A stretch of DNA of 33,413 bases. Source: Thioalkalivibrio sp. ALE14 (lineage in GTDB: Bacteria; Pseudomonadota; Gammaproteobacteria; Ectothiorhodospirales; Ectothiorhodospiraceae). The stretch is from assembly GCF_000376845.1 (NCBI RefSeq), contig NZ_AQXY01000015.1, forward strand, positions 1-33,413. Reading direction: 5' to 3'. The notes beneath the pieces were generated by a model. The model did not search any database, was not told where the DNA came from, and saw nothing but the letters and a program-made list of their open reading frames with translations. Of the stretch, positions 15,586-25,897 are shown one piece after another; the stretch's first letter is position 1, and each line of letters begins with the position of its first letter. The position numbers and the translations under genes were made by a program.

Positions 15586-16224
15586 TCAGTCGCATTCCAG
15601 CGCGGCGGTCTCCGCGAAGTGGCGCCCGAGATTGTCGACCGGGCTGCGGTCCTGGCGTTCCAGGGTCGCGGCGTAGCGGATCAGCTGCGGGTCCGGCCGG
15701 GGCTTGGCGATGGCCACTTCGCAGCCGGACTGGTTCTGGACGAAGACGATGTCGTCCGGGTCGTGCAGGATCTCGATCCAGTACTCGGGATCGAACACGC
15801 GGTAGGTGAAGGCGTCTCCGGCCACGATGTCGAGATCGGCCAGCGGCAGCTCGAAGCGCAGGTGCAGGCGGCGGTCTTCCAGGGTCAGGCGGGCCTCCCG
15901 AGCGGGCGGGACGTCCAGGCGCTGGTCGCCCAGGCTCAGCTCGGTGAAGTAGTCGTGCCCGGCCAGGTTCTCGCGCATGCGCTCGGCGGCGTGTTCCAGT
16001 GCGGCGTCGATGTCGGTGCCGCCGTCCAGTTCGCCGGTCAGGTCCTGCAGCAGCATGTGGCTGTAGGTCGGGTCGATCCGCCAGGACTGTTCCATGCGCA
16101 CCAGCTCGCCGGCGTCGTTGAAGACGAGGCCCACGCGCAGGTCGATCCAGGCGTGCGGATGGGCGAGTGCCGTGGCCGGCAGGAGCAGGCCCAGGGTCAG
16201 CATGAGCCAGGTGCGGATGCGCAT
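15586..16224 (-). CDS. DUF1007 periplasmic protein, partner of the NicO transporter
   Basis: A 212-residue secreted protein. The signal peptide MRIRTWLMLTLGLLLPATALA leads straight to mature HPHAWIDLRV (22-31), the diagnostic DUF1007 start with two histidines that may bind metal. The remainder is beta-rich and ends with a Cys at position 211. DUF1007 genes almost always adjoin NicO transporters, as here, so a periplasmic Ni/Co-binding role is likely but unproven. It begins 5 bp after the cysS stop codon, implying co-transcription or translational coupling with cysS. Confidence 0.87.
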   Translation of the reverse strand: MRIRTWLMLTLGLLLPATALAHPHAWIDLRVGLVFNDAGELVRMEQSWRIDPTYSHMLLQDLTGELDGGTDIDAALEHAAERMRENLAGHDYFTELSLGDQRLDVPPAREARLTLEDRRLHLRFELPLADLDIVAGDAFTYRVFDPEYWIEILHDPDDIVFVQNQSGCEVAIAKPRPDPQLIRYAATLERQDRSPVDNLGRHFAETAALECD

Positions 16225-16229
16225 CGGCT

Positions 16230-17639
16230 TCAGGTCGCGCGCTGCCAGCGCGTGCCGTCCGGAGTGTCCTCGAGTTCGATGCCGTTGGACGTCAGTTCGT
16301 CGCGGATGGCATCGGCGGTCGCGAAGTCGCGGTTCTTGCGCGCGGCCTGGCGTGCGGCGATACGTTCCTCCACCCAGGCGCCCAGGTCGTCATCGCCGGC
16401 AGCGCCCTGGAACCAGACGCCCGGGTCCTGCTGCAGCAGGCCCAGCAGGCCGGCACCGGCCAGCAGCTCGCCCTTGCGCCGGGCGCGTTCGGCGTCGTCG
16501 CCGGCCGCGGCGAGGGCATCGCTCATGCGGTGCAGCGCGGTGATCGCGGCGGGGGTGTTCAGGTCGTCCAGCAGCGCCGCGAACACCGGGGTGTCGGCGG
16601 CGGCGACCGGGGCGGGTTCGATGCCGGCGGCGTCGCGCAGCACGCGGTACAGGCCGTTCAGGCTGTTGCGCGACTGGGTCAGGGTCTCTTCCGAGAAGTT
16701 CAGCGGGGCGCGGTAGTGGCGCGACAGCAGCGCCAGGCGCAGGACCTCGCCGGGGTAGTGCTGCAGCAGGTCATGCAGCAGCTGGAAGTTGCCCAGCGAC
16801 TTCGACATCTTCTCGCCGTCGATGGTCAGGTGGCCGTTGTGCACCCAGTAGCGGGCGTAGTGCGTGCCGTGTTCGTGACAGCCCTCGGCCGCGCAGCCCT
16901 GGGCGATCTCGTTCTCGTGGTGCGGGAACACCAGGTCGTGGCCGCCGCCGTGGATGTCGATCATCGGTCCCAGGTGGCTGCGGATCATCGCCGTGCACTC
17001 CAGGTGCCAGCCGGGGCGGCCGTTGCCCCAGGGGCTTTCCCAGCCGGGCTCGCCCGCGGCGGCCGGCTTCCACAACACGAAGTCGCCGGGGTGGCGCTTG
17101 TAGTCGGCCACCTCGACCCGGGCGCCGGCCTGCATGTCGTCCAGCGAGCGTCCGGACAGCGCCCCGTACTCCGGGTAGGAGGTCACGTCGAACAGTACGT
17201 GATCATCGGCGACATAGGCATGGCCGCGGTCGATCAGGCGCTCGATCAGCTCGATCATCGGCTGGATGTGCTCGGTCGCGCGCGGCTCCAGGGTGGGCTC
17301 CAGCGTGCCCAGTTCGGCGATGTCCTCGTGGAAGGCGCGGGTGAAGCGCTCGGTCAGCGCCGCAATGGGTTCGCCATTGTCGGCGGCGGCCTTGTTGATC
17401 TTGTCGTCGACGTCGGTGATGTTGCGGGCGTAGATCACGTGGTCCGGGCCGTAGAGCTCGCGCAGCACGCGGAACAGCACGTCGAAGACCACCACGGGCC
17501 GGCCGTTGCCGATGTGCACGCGGTTGTACACGGTGGGGCCGCAGACGTAGAGGGTCACCCGTTCCGGGTCCTGCGGCACGAAGGGTTCGTCGCGCCCGCC
17601 CAGGGTGTTGTGCAGGGTGAGGGTCCGGGGCTCGCTCAT
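16230..17639 (-). CDS. cysS: Cysteinyl-tRNA synthetase
   Basis: A 469-residue class I synthetase that charges tRNA-Cys. The zinc ligand Cys33 lies in YVCGPTVYN. The HIGH-type motif is HIGNGRP (42-48), as usual in CysS. The insertion with CTAMI and [17 protein letters not shown] marks the zinc-binding core, and KMSKS is in [11 protein letters not shown] near residue 275. The C-terminal DALR-like helical domain ends in [12 protein letters not shown], typical of the family. Length is normal. The ATG at 17639 overlaps the hisI stop by four bases (ATGA), so the two genes are translationally coupled. Earlier in-frame codons read into hisI and are not needed. Confidence 0.97.
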   Translation of the reverse strand: MSEPRTLTLHNTLGGRDEPFVPQDPERVTLYVCGPTVYNRVHIGNGRPVVVFDVLFRVLRELYGPDHVIYARNITDVDDKINKAAADNGEPIAALTERFTRAFHEDIAELGTLEPTLEPRATEHIQPMIELIERLIDRGHAYVADDHVLFDVTSYPEYGALSGRSLDDMQAGARVEVADYKRHPGDFVLWKPAAAGEPGWESPWGNGRPGWHLECTAMIRSHLGPMIDIHGGGHDLVFPHHENEIAQGCAAEGCHEHGTHYARYWVHNGHLTIDGEKMSKSLGNFQLLHDLLQHYPGEVLRLALLSRHYRAPLNFSEETLTQSRNSLNGLYRVLRDAAGIEPAPVAAADTPVFAALLDDLNTPAAITALHRMSDALAAAGDDAERARRKGELLAGAGLLGLLQQDPGVWFQGAAGDDDLGAWVEERIAARQAARKNRDFATADAIRDELTSNGIELEDTPDGTRWQRAT

Positions 17640-18076
17640 TGGCCGCGATCCTTGCCGTACAGCGTTTCGGGAGCGATCTCGGGGTCGCTGGTGACGACGA
17701 CGCTGTCGTTCTTGACCTGCAGGTAGAAGCAGCTGCGCCGCCCGGTATGGCAGGCCGGCCCGGTCTGGTCGACCTTCAGCAGGAGCGTGTCGCCGTCGCA
17801 GTCCAGGTGCAGGGAGTGCAGTTGCTGGACCTGGCCCGACTGCTCGCCCTTGCGCCACAGCGCCTGGCGCGAGCGCGAGTAGTAGCACACGCGCCCCGTG
17901 GCCAGGGTCTCGTCCAGCGCCTCGCGGTTCATCCACGCCAGCATCAGGACCTCGCCGGTGTCGTGCTGCTGGGCAATCGCGGGGATCAGGCCGTCGGCGT
18001 TCAGCTTAAGGCGTTCCAGGACTTCGGGGGTCGGGTGGCGCTCGCCACGGGGCTCGCTTTCGAGTTGCTTGAACAT
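17636..18076 (-). CDS. hisI: Phosphoribosyl-AMP cyclohydrolase
   Basis: A 146-residue monofunctional HisI, the third enzyme of histidine synthesis, which opens the ring of PR-AMP. Motifs include AWMN (47-50), [12 protein letters not shown] (74-85), LDCDGD (91-96) and [12 protein letters not shown] (106-117). Cys93, Cys109 and Cys116 are the zinc ligands. There is no HisE domain. It sits with cysS rather than in a his operon. The start at 18076 gives a normal-length protein; a GTG at 18271 would add 65 non-homologous residues. A promoter candidate lies about 20 bp upstream. Confidence 0.95.
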   Translation of the reverse strand: MFKQLESEPRGERHPTPEVLERLKLNADGLIPAIAQQHDTGEVLMLAWMNREALDETLATGRVCYYSRSRQALWRKGEQSGQVQQLHSLHLDCDGDTLLLKVDQTGPACHTGRRSCFYLQVKNDSVVVTSDPEIAPETLYGKDRGQ

Positions 18077-18103
18077 CGCTGCGTCCGCTTGCGGGAGCGG
18101 CGA

Positions 18104-18109
18104 AGAATA
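18104..18109 (-). promoter_or_regulatory. Candidate extended -10 promoter for hisI-cysS
   Basis: On the minus strand TGC-TATTCT is an extended -10 element 28 bp before the hisI ATG; the -35 at 16-18 bp (TTCGGG) is poor. Transcription would start near 18097. Confidence 0.35.
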
Positions 18110-18288
18110 GCATTTTCGGAGGGTACCCCGAAGCCCTCGCCGGACCCCGGGCAGCATGGCGCGGCCGTATGTATGCGGGCGGGCGTCCGTTGCCCCCTTG
18201 CGCCCTGATGCCGGGTGGTCGATGCTCGAGTCAGGACGGGTGCTCGCAGGGAAGGCCGGGCGCGTCTCCACGGCAGCCTGGAGGGTTG

Positions 18289-20439
18289 ATGGAGAAAGAC
18301 GGGAAGAGGGTCGGGAAGCCCAGCGCCGGACGCACCGCGGCGATCATCGCCGTGGTGTATCTGGTCTTCGGACTGGCATGGATCGCCCTGTCCGACCGTG
18401 CCCTTCTGCTGATGGTCGACGATGTGACCTTGCTGGGTCAGTTGCAGACCCTCAAAGGCTGGGGCTACGTGATTCTCACCGCCATCGTCCTGTTCCTGCT
18501 GATCTACTACCCCCTGCGGGCGCGGGATCGCGCCTCGCGCGAGGCGTGCCGGCTCACCGGGATCGTCGAGCGCTCGCCGGTGGTCGCGATCGAATGGGCG
18601 ACCACGCCCGGCTGGCCCGTCACCTTTGTCTCCCCGAATATCGCGCGCTGGGGGATCGACCGCCATGCCCTCCTGAGTGGCGAGACCAACTACGCCGACC
18701 TGATCCATCCCGAGGACATCGACCGGATCGTGACCGATGTCGCCGCGCATATCGACCGCGGCCCGGATCGATACACGCAGCTTTATCGGCTGCGAAGCCG
18801 CGAGGGCAGCTGGATCTGGCTGGAGGACCGGACCTGGCTTACCCGTAACGAGGCCGGTCGGGTGACCCGCATCCACGGCCTGCTGCTGGACGTGACCGAA
18901 CGCCTGCGGGCCGAGCAGGACCTGCGCGACTCGGAAACGCGTTTCCGCGCGATCTTCGACAACGTGCAGGAGGCGATCCTGCTGCAGGACCTGGATACCG
19001 AGGCCCTGATTGGGGCCAATGCCGCCGCCGAGCAGATGTACGGGTACAGCCGGGCTGAACTGCTGGCCTGTAGCGTGGACGAGCTGAGCGCGGACGAGAG
19101 CGGCTTTGATGTGCAGCGTCAGAAGGCGCTGATGGAACGGGCGCGACGCGGCGAACAGCTGGTCTTCGAGTGGCGGGCGCGCCACCGCGACGGGCATGGG
19201 TTCTGGGTCGAGGCCAATCTGCAGGCCACCGAGATCGCCGGCGAGCGGCTGCTGCTGGTGACCCTGCGCAACATCGAGGCGCGCAAGCAGGCCGAGGCCG
19301 CACTGGCGCGCCAGGTGGACCGTCTGAGCCAGGCGGAACGCCACGCGGGGCTGGGCAGCTGGGAGTACCTGCTGGAGACTCGCGAGATGTGGTGGTCGGA
19401 CCGGCTGTATGGCCTGCTGGGCTGTGATGCCCGGTCTGGCACGCCGACACTGGAATCCTTCGCCCGGGACTTCTTCGACCTCGACTCCGAGGACGGGGCG
19501 AGTTTCGCCGATGCGATGGAGGCCCTGCTTAAGGGCGGACGGCCCGGGCCGCGCCGGCTGTTGCTGAAGGCGCGTCCGGAGGTCCGTGGCGAGGCCTGGT
19601 TCAGCATCACCATGGAGGCGCCGATCGAACGCCCCGATGGCATGCATTACGTACAGGGCACGGTGCTCGAGGTGACCGAGCTCAAGCGCAACGAGCTGGA
19701 GCTGCGCGACCTGAACGCCACACTGGAGCAGCGGGTCGCCGAGCGTACGGCGGCGCTGCAGGCGCTGAACCAGGAACTGGAATCGTTTTCCTACGCCGTG
19801 TCCCACGATCTGAAGGCACCGCTGCGCGGAATCGAGGGCTACAGCCAGCTGCTGGAGGCGGACTACGGCGAGCAGCTGGAGGGCGAGGGGCGCACCTTTG
19901 TGCGCAATATTCGTCAGGGTGTGGCGCAGATGAACGAGCTGATCTCCGATCTGCTCGCCTACTCGCGCATGGAGCGCCGGCCGCTGGAGGAGCGGGAGGT
20001 CCGGGTGCGGGCGCTGGTGGAGGAGGTGCTGGAGTCGGTGGACCCGGCCCTGCGCGAACGTGCCGAGGTCACGCTGGAGGTCGATCCCGGCCTGGTGTTC
20101 CAGAGCGACCCCGACGGGGTCGCCCTGATCCTGCGCAATCTGCTGGAGAATGCCTTCAAGTTCAGTGCCGAACGCGAGACACCGCAGGTGACGGTGCAGG
20201 CACAATCCCGCAGTGCTACGCTCGGGATCTCGATACGGGACAATGGAATCGGCTTCGACATGGCGTTTCAGGATCGCATCTTCGATATCTTCCAGCGCCT
20301 GAATCGCGCCGAGGCCTACCCGGGGACCGGCGTCGGCCTGGCCCTGGTGCGGCGTGCGGTCAATCGCCTGGGCGGCGAGATCCGCGCCGAGGGCACGCCG
20401 GGCGAGGGTGCCAGCTTCCACGTGGAATTCCCCCGATGA
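18289..20439 (+). CDS. Membrane PAS-domain sensor histidine kinase
   Basis: A 716-residue hybrid-free kinase. Two TM helices (about 15-36 and 56-74) flank a short periplasmic loop with the SDRALL...LQTLKGWGY pattern common to PAS sensor N-termini. Three PAS-like domains follow (about 88-205, 212-335 and 350-470), the second with an [22 protein letters not shown] core. A coiled linker leads to the HisKA site [18 protein letters not shown], with the phospho-accepting His506, and the ATP-binding domain has [16 protein letters not shown] and GTGVGLALV. The H-box and following text are of the phytochrome-kinase type, and a Cph1/Rcp1-like regulator overlaps the end by ATGA. The ATG at 18289 follows GGAGGG. 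The signal is unknown. Confidence 0.92.
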   Translation: MEKDGKRVGKPSAGRTAAIIAVVYLVFGLAWIALSDRALLLMVDDVTLLGQLQTLKGWGYVILTAIVLFLLIYYPLRARDRASREACRLTGIVERSPVVAIEWATTPGWPVTFVSPNIARWGIDRHALLSGETNYADLIHPEDIDRIVTDVAAHIDRGPDRYTQLYRLRSREGSWIWLEDRTWLTRNEAGRVTRIHGLLLDVTERLRAEQDLRDSETRFRAIFDNVQEAILLQDLDTEALIGANAAAEQMYGYSRAELLACSVDELSADESGFDVQRQKALMERARRGEQLVFEWRARHRDGHGFWVEANLQATEIAGERLLLVTLRNIEARKQAEAALARQVDRLSQAERHAGLGSWEYLLETREMWWSDRLYGLLGCDARSGTPTLESFARDFFDLDSEDGASFADAMEALLKGGRPGPRRLLLKARPEVRGEAWFSITMEAPIERPDGMHYVQGTVLEVTELKRNELELRDLNATLEQRVAERTAALQALNQELESFSYAVSHDLKAPLRGIEGYSQLLEADYGEQLEGEGRTFVRNIRQGVAQMNELISDLLAYSRMERRPLEEREVRVRALVEEVLESVDPALRERAEVTLEVDPGLVFQSDPDGVALILRNLLENAFKFSAERETPQVTVQAQSRSATLGISIRDNGIGFDMAFQDRIFDIFQRLNRAEAYPGTGVGLALVRRAVNRLGGEIRAEGTPGEGASFHVEFPR

Positions 20440-20870
20440 GCAACGCCGCGCGCCAGCCTTCCATCCTGGTGGTCGAGGACAACCCGGTGGATATCGACCT
20501 GATGCGCCGCGCCTTCGAACGGCGCAATCTCACCAACCCGCTGGAGGTCGCGCGTGACGGGGTGGAGGCCCTGGATTTTCTCGAACGCTGGGAGCGGGGC
20601 GAACTGGCGCCGCCTGCGGTGATCCTGCTGGACATCAAGCTGCCCAAGGTGGACGGGCTGGAGGTGCTGCGGCGTATCCGCGAGCATGAGCGCTTCCGGC
20701 GCATCCCGGTGGTGATGCTGACCTCTTCCAGCGAGGATCGAGACATCACGACCGCCTATGACTGCGGGGCCAACTCCTACATCGTCAAGCCAGTGGACTT
20801 TGCCAAGTTTGTCGAAGTCGCCGAACAGGTGGAATTGTACTGGTGCCTGCTCAACCACCCGCCGACCTGA
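20436..20870 (+). CDS. Rcp1-like single-domain response regulator
   Basis: A 144-residue receiver protein without an output domain. Acidic residues VEDN (13-16), phospho-acceptor Asp66 (ILLDIKLPKVDG), Thr/Ser at LTSSS (95-99) and Lys118 (IVKPVD) are all in place. The insert RWERGELAPP before the acceptor strand and the PVDF end are typical of Rcp1, the partner of phytochrome-like kinases. Overlap with the kinase stop codon by four bases implies coupled translation. With no output domain it would pass phosphate on or bind a partner, perhaps the REC-REC protein encoded next. Confidence 0.93.
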   Translation: MSNAARQPSILVVEDNPVDIDLMRRAFERRNLTNPLEVARDGVEALDFLERWERGELAPPAVILLDIKLPKVDGLEVLRRIREHERFRRIPVVMLTSSSEDRDITTAYDCGANSYIVKPVDFAKFVEVAEQVELYWCLLNHPPT

Positions 20871-20898
20871 ATATGCGGCGCCCCCTGCAAGCGACCTG

Positions 20899-23800
20899 AT
20901 GCGAATCCTGCTCGTAGAAGACAACCCGGCGGATGCCGACCTGCAGCGCCGAATACTCGAGCGCGAGGTGCCCGGTGCCGAGGTCTATCTGGCGGCATCG
21001 CTGGCCGAGGCGCGGACTGCACTGGCCGAGGGCGAGGCCTTTGACTGCGTGGTAGAGGATCTGCGCCTGCCGGATGGCAGCGGTCTCGACTTGATCGGAG
21101 AGCTGCACGCCGCCGGGCGCGGCGAGGCGGTGCTGGTGCTGACCGGTCACGGCGAACAGGAGACGGTGGTCGCGGCCTTCCGGGCGGGGGCTGACGACTA
21201 CCTGACCAAGGCGGATGATTACCTCGAGCGGCTGCCGGCGCGGGTGGTGGATGCCCGCGCCCGCCGCGAACTGCGCGCGGCCGGCACCCATGGACCGTTG
21301 CGGGTGCTGTATGCCGAGCACAACGAATTCGATGTCGGCCTGACCCGCCGCGAACTGGCGCATACCGCGCCGCATATCCGGCTGGAGACCGTTCACACCG
21401 CCGAGGAGGCCCTGGCGGCACTGCCGCAGCAGGCCTCCGCCGAGCCCGGCTTTGACCTGCTGCTGGTGGATTACCGGCTGCCCGGTATCGACGGCCTCGA
21501 GCTGGCGCGGCTGGTGCGCGAGGAGCGGGGTCTGGACCTGCCCACCATCCTGGTGACCGGGCAGGGCACGGAAGACCTGGCCGCACGCGCCCTGCGCATG
21601 GGTGTGGAGGATTACGCGGTCAAGCGCGACGGCTACCTGAAGACGCTCCCGGTGCTGCTGGATCAGGTCCATGCCCGGGCCCGGTTGCGCCACGAGCGGG
21701 CGGCGCTGGCGGCCTCCGAGCGGCGCTACCGCGAGGTGATCGAGCGCGCTGGCGATATCGTGTTCGAGACCGACGCCGCCGGTTGCTGGCGCTTTCTCAA
21801 TCCCGCCTGGACGGCCATTACCGGACATGCGGTCGAAGCCGCGATCGGCGAGGAGATGATCGCCTTTATGTCGCTGGAGGATCGGGGTGCGGCGGCGAAA
21901 CTGCTGGCCCGGGCCGCGGACGCCGACGACGGGCGACTGGAGACCGAGATCCGCCTGCGCGCGGCGGATGGTTCACTTTGCTGGCTGGAACTGCGTGGCC
22001 AGGTGAAGCTGGATGACGCAGGGGAGCCGGCGGGGCTGTCCGGCAGCCTCGTGGACGTGACCCGGCGCGTGCTGGACCAGCGGGTCCAGGAGGTGCGCGC
22101 GAACGTGCTCGCCCGCCTGGCGACCGGCGAGCGCGATCCGCGTCTGCTGGAGGACGTCGTCAAGGGGCTGGAATCGCTGGCCCCCGACCTGCACGCCTAC
22201 ATCATGCTGCTGGATGCCGACAGTCAGGAGCTGCAGGCGGCGACCGCGCCTCGCGTGCCGGACCCGTTGCGCAGCGCCATGCGTCGCACGCGTGCGGATC
22301 AGGGCATGGGCTCCTGCGGCGAGGCTGCCTGGAGCGGCGAGCCCGTGATTGTCGAGGATTGTGGAACGCACCCCAACTGGAGCGGGTTCTGCGACCTTGC
22401 GCGCGGGGCGGGTTTCCGAGCCTGCTGGTCGTTCCCTTTCCGCGATGCCGACGGCGGGGTTCTGGGAACCCTGGGCATTTATCTGGGGGAGCCGCGCGGG
22501 CCGCTCCCCGGCGAGCGTGTGCTCATCGACGAGTTCACCCAGATCGCGGGGCTGGCGGCGCAGAAGCTGCGCGTGTCGCAGGCCCTGGGAGCACGCGAGC
22601 GCGCGTTGCGTACCGCGGCGGAGCTGACCGTGGAGCTGTTGCGCGAGGACAACCCCGCGAGCGTGATCCACCGCCTGCTGGCCGAGCTGGGACAGGAGGC
22701 GCATGCGGATCGCGCCTATGTACTGGTGGCCGAGCTCGATCACGCGGTACGCGAAGCCCTGGATGTGCACCGCTACTACTGGGTGCGCACGGACACGGAT
22801 CAAGCGATTCGCCCGCCCCCGCTGAGCAACCTGAGCCTGGAATCGGTCCTGCCACGCTGGCACGCCATCCTGGAGGGCGGCGGCGCGGTGGAGGTGCTGA
22901 CCCGCGAGCTGCCGGACGATGAACGCGAGGTGATGGAGGCTGGACAAAGTCAGGCGGTTCTTGTGGTACCCCTGTATGTGGAAGGCGAGTACCGCGGCTT
23001 CCTGGCCCTGGACCGGGTGCAGCGTGCGCAGCGCTGGACCGAGGCGGACCAGAGCCTGGCGCGTATTGTCGCCTCCAGTCTGGGGGCAGCCCTGGAGCGG
23101 CGCCAGGCGCTGCTGGGCCTGCGGCGCATGGCGGCGGTGTTCGAGAGCACCCGCGACGGGATCATGATTACCGACCTGACGCCCCGGATCGTCGCGGTCA
23201 ATCCGGCCTTCGTCGACATTACCGGCTTTTCCGAGGGCGAGGCGATGGGGCGCAACCCGAGTTTTCTGCAGTCGGGGCGCCACGATGCGGAGTTCTTCAG
23301 ACGCATGTGGGACAGCCTGCAGCACGAGGGACACTGGCAGGGCGAGATCTGGAACCGTCGTCGCAACGGCGAGATCGCTCCGCAGTGGCTGAGCCTCAAT
23401 ACCGTCTACGACGAGCAGGGCCAGGCCCTGCACTACGCCGCCGTTCTGACCGACATGTCGGAGTTGCGGCGTTCGGAGGACGAGCTGCGGTATCTGGCCC
23501 AGCATGATGCGCTGACCGATCTGCCCAACCGCAGTCAGCTGCAGGTGATGCTGGGACAGGCGCTGGAACGCGCCCGGACGAACGGCTACCGCATCGCGGT
23601 GCTGAATCTGGACCTCGACCGGTTCAAGAACGTGAATGACTCCATGGGCCATCCGGTGGGGGATCAGGTGCTGGTGGAGGTGGCCCGGCGCTTGCGCGGG
23701 GCGGTCGGCCCGGCCCACACGCTCGGGCGGCTGGGCGGGGACGAGTTCCTGGTGGTGGCGGAGAACCCGGCCAGTGACGAGGCCGTGGTGCACTGCGCCA

Positions 23801-24804
23801 GTGACCTTCTGGCGAGCCTGGAGCACCCGCTGATCCTGGGCGACGGACGCTCGGTGTACCTGAACGGCAGTATCGGCATCAGCCTGTATCCGGAGCATGG
23901 CGATTCGGTCACCGAGCTGATTCAGCACGCGGACGCGGCGATGTATCAGGCGAAGGCCTCCGGGCGCCAGACCTGGAGTGTCTATACCCAGGCCCTGACG
24001 CGCGCGGCCGACGAGCGCCTGGAACTCGAGAACCGCCTGCGCCATGCGGTGGAGACGGAGAGTGGCGAACTGCGCCTGCACTTCCAGCCGCAGGTGCGAC
24101 TGGAGGACGGACAACCCTTCGGCATGGAGGCGTTGCTGCGCTGGCAGACCGAAGACGGCGAGATGATTCCTCCGGATCGCTTTATCCCGATTGCCGAGGA
24201 TACCGGGCTGATCGTCGCTCTGGGCGAGTGGGTCCTGCGCGAGGCCTGTGACGCCGGCCGGCGGTTGCTGGATCGTGGTGCCGAGGACTTCAGCATGGCG
24301 GTGAATCTGTCGCCGGTGCAGCTACAGCGCGGCGACTTCGTGAATCGGGTGGCGGAGATCCTGGCGCTGACCGGCTTCCCCGCTGCACAGCTCGAACTGG
24401 AGATCACCGAGACGGCGATCATGCAGCAGGGCGAACAGGCCATCGCGCGCCTGGCCGCCCTGAAAGAACTGGGTGTGCAATTGGCGATCGACGACTTCGG
24501 CACCGGGTATTCCTCGCTGGCGGCCCTGCGGACCTATCCGCTGGACGTGCTGAAGATCGACCGCAGCTTTGTCGATGGAGTGGCCAGTGAAAGCGCCGAT
24601 CGCGAGATCGCCGCGACCATCATCGCCATGGGGCGCAACCTGAACATGCAGGTCATCGCCGAGGGCGTGGAGACCGCCGAGCAGGCCGCCTTCCTGCGCG
24701 AACGCGGTTGCGCCCTGGGGCAGGGATACCTCTACAGCCAGCCGCTGGAACTCGACGTGCTGCAGGGCTGGATGACCGAGCATGGTGCGCTGCCGGTGGA
24801 CTGA
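20899..24804 (+). CDS. REC-REC-PAS-GAF-GAF-PAS-GGDEF-EAL cyclic-di-GMP protein
   Basis: A 1301-residue bifunctional-type c-di-GMP protein. REC1 (1-125) has Asp54 in VVEDLRLPDG. REC2 (about 137-262) has an acceptor Asp in LLVDYRLPGIDG, but its acidic pocket reads AEHNEFD, so it may be weak. PAS1 spans about 275-395. Two GAF-like domains (about 396-560 and 565-735) and PAS2 (about 740-860) follow. The GGDEF domain has an intact GGDEF at 946-950 with no upstream RxxD inhibitory site. The EAL domain has EALLRW (from 1077), ELEITETAIM, DDFGTGYSS (from 1198) and AEGVET, so both catalytic sets look complete. Start at the ATG at 20899 (MRILLVEDN); the earlier extension overlaps the regulator gene. 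It lies 28 bp after that gene, in one signalling operon. Confidence 0.93.
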   Translation: MRILLVEDNPADADLQRRILEREVPGAEVYLAASLAEARTALAEGEAFDCVVEDLRLPDGSGLDLIGELHAAGRGEAVLVLTGHGEQETVVAAFRAGADDYLTKADDYLERLPARVVDARARRELRAAGTHGPLRVLYAEHNEFDVGLTRRELAHTAPHIRLETVHTAEEALAALPQQASAEPGFDLLLVDYRLPGIDGLELARLVREERGLDLPTILVTGQGTEDLAARALRMGVEDYAVKRDGYLKTLPVLLDQVHARARLRHERAALAASERRYREVIERAGDIVFETDAAGCWRFLNPAWTAITGHAVEAAIGEEMIAFMSLEDRGAAAKLLARAADADDGRLETEIRLRAADGSLCWLELRGQVKLDDAGEPAGLSGSLVDVTRRVLDQRVQEVRANVLARLATGERDPRLLEDVVKGLESLAPDLHAYIMLLDADSQELQAATAPRVPDPLRSAMRRTRADQGMGSCGEAAWSGEPVIVEDCGTHPNWSGFCDLARGAGFRACWSFPFRDADGGVLGTLGIYLGEPRGPLPGERVLIDEFTQIAGLAAQKLRVSQALGARERALRTAAELTVELLREDNPASVIHRLLAELGQEAHADRAYVLVAELDHAVREALDVHRYYWVRTDTDQAIRPPPLSNLSLESVLPRWHAILEGGGAVEVLTRELPDDEREVMEAGQSQAVLVVPLYVEGEYRGFLALDRVQRAQRWTEADQSLARIVASSLGAALERRQALLGLRRMAAVFESTRDGIMITDLTPRIVAVNPAFVDITGFSEGEAMGRNPSFLQSGRHDAEFFRRMWDSLQHEGHWQGEIWNRRRNGEIAPQWLSLNTVYDEQGQALHYAAVLTDMSELRRSEDELRYLAQHDALTDLPNRSQLQVMLGQALERARTNGYRIAVLNLDLDRFKNVNDSMGHPVGDQVLVEVARRLRGAVGPAHTLGRLGGDEFLVVAENPASDEAVVHCASDLLASLEHPLILGDGRSVYLNGSIGISLYPEHGDSVTELIQHADAAMYQAKASGRQTWSVYTQALTRAADERLELENRLRHAVETESGELRLHFQPQVRLEDGQPFGMEALLRWQTEDGEMIPPDRFIPIAEDTGLIVALGEWVLREACDAGRRLLDRGAEDFSMAVNLSPVQLQRGDFVNRVAEILALTGFPAAQLELEITETAIMQQGEQAIARLAALKELGVQLAIDDFGTGYSSLAALRTYPLDVLKIDRSFVDGVASESADREIAATIIAMGRNLNMQVIAEGVETAEQAAFLRERGCALGQGYLYSQPLELDVLQGWMTEHGALPVD

Positions 24805-24888
24805 CGGCCTTCCCGTGGCGCCGGACGGATGGCTCCGGTAGCCTTTGCGCCGCAGGATATCCGTTACCCCTTGCCCGGAGTTTCCCCG

Positions 24889-25869
24889 ATGGCCGATCCC
24901 TCCCGTCCCACTGCATTGCGTACGATCACCTTTCACGGCCTGGAGCCGGGCCCGCGGCTGATCGTGCTGGGGGCCGTGCATGGCAACGAGACCTGCGGGA
25001 CCCAGGCCGCCGAGCGGGTCCATGCCGAACTCGAGGCCCGCGAGCGCGACCTGCTGCGGGGCAGCCTGACCCTGGTGCCGCGGACCAACCCGCTGGCCTA
25101 TGACCTCGGGCAGCGCATGGGCGAGCGCAACCTGAACCGCAATCTGCGCGTGACCGAAGACCCGCAGGATTTCGAGGACCGCATTGCCAACGTGCTGTGC
25201 CCGCTGCTGGCGGCGCACGACGTGCTGCTGGACCTGCACTCGTTCCACACCGGGGGCCAGCCGTTCATCATGCTCGGCCCGCGCAACAATGACGGCGAGC
25301 TGGAAGGCTTCGCGCAGGCGCGCGAGGAAGAGGCGCTGGCGGCCTGCCTGGGCCCGCGGCGCATGGTCGAGGGCTGGCTGGATACCTATGCCCGGGGTGT
25401 TGCGGCGCGGATGAAGAACCCGAACGCCAGCCACCGCGCGCAGATCCTCAGCACCGACCCCAGCTACGGGATCGGAACCACCGAGTACATGCGCAGCCAG
25501 GGCGGCTATGGCGTGACCCTGGAATGCGGGCAGCACGATGACCCGCAGGCCCCGGTGGTGGCCTACAACGCCATCATCAACACGCTGGCTCACCTCGGCA
25601 TGCTGCCGGAGCCAGCCGCTGCGGGACAGGACGACCCGGAGGTGCTGCGTCTGGTGGAGGTGATCGACCGGGATCATCCCGACGACCGTTTCGCGCAGGA
25701 ATGGAAGAGTTTCGACCCGCTGCAGGCGGGCGACCTGATCGGCATCCGCGCGGACGGGACCGAGGTGCGCGCGCCGGAGCCCGGGTTCATCGTCTTCCCC
25801 AACCCCAATTCGCTGCCCGGCAACGAGTGGTTCTACCGGGCCGAGTTCAGCGACCGGAAGGTCACCTGA
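24889..25869 (+). CDS. AstE/aspartoacylase-family zinc deacylase
   Basis: A 326-residue M14-type hydrolase. The zinc-binding HGNE is at 31-34 (GAVHGNETCG), NLNRN (81-85) provides the substrate-binding arginine, and LDLHSFHT (114-121) supplies the second His. The C-terminal ECGQH and beta-rich domain are usual. The family includes succinylglutamate desuccinylase and aspartoacylase; the exact substrate cannot be read from sequence. ATG 24889 has GGAG 8 bp upstream; the ATG at 24829 has no such site. The gene is 85 bp after the c-di-GMP protein and 28 bp before the permease. Confidence 0.85.
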   Translation: MADPSRPTALRTITFHGLEPGPRLIVLGAVHGNETCGTQAAERVHAELEARERDLLRGSLTLVPRTNPLAYDLGQRMGERNLNRNLRVTEDPQDFEDRIANVLCPLLAAHDVLLDLHSFHTGGQPFIMLGPRNNDGELEGFAQAREEEALAACLGPRRMVEGWLDTYARGVAARMKNPNASHRAQILSTDPSYGIGTTEYMRSQGGYGVTLECGQHDDPQAPVVAYNAIINTLAHLGMLPEPAAAGQDDPEVLRLVEVIDRDHPDDRFAQEWKSFDPLQAGDLIGIRADGTEVRAPEPGFIVFPNPNSLPGNEWFYRAEFSDRKVT

Positions 25870-25897
25870 GCGGCGCTCCCCGGTCGGCTGACCGGTG

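Noticed and set aside
18001-20421. An 806-codon open frame antisense to the histidine kinase
   Set aside because: Shadow frame with biased composition and no recognisable domain; the + strand gene is complete with intact kinase motifs.
21973-24114. A 713-codon antisense frame within the GGDEF-EAL gene
   Set aside because: Shadow of a well-supported gene and no family similarity.
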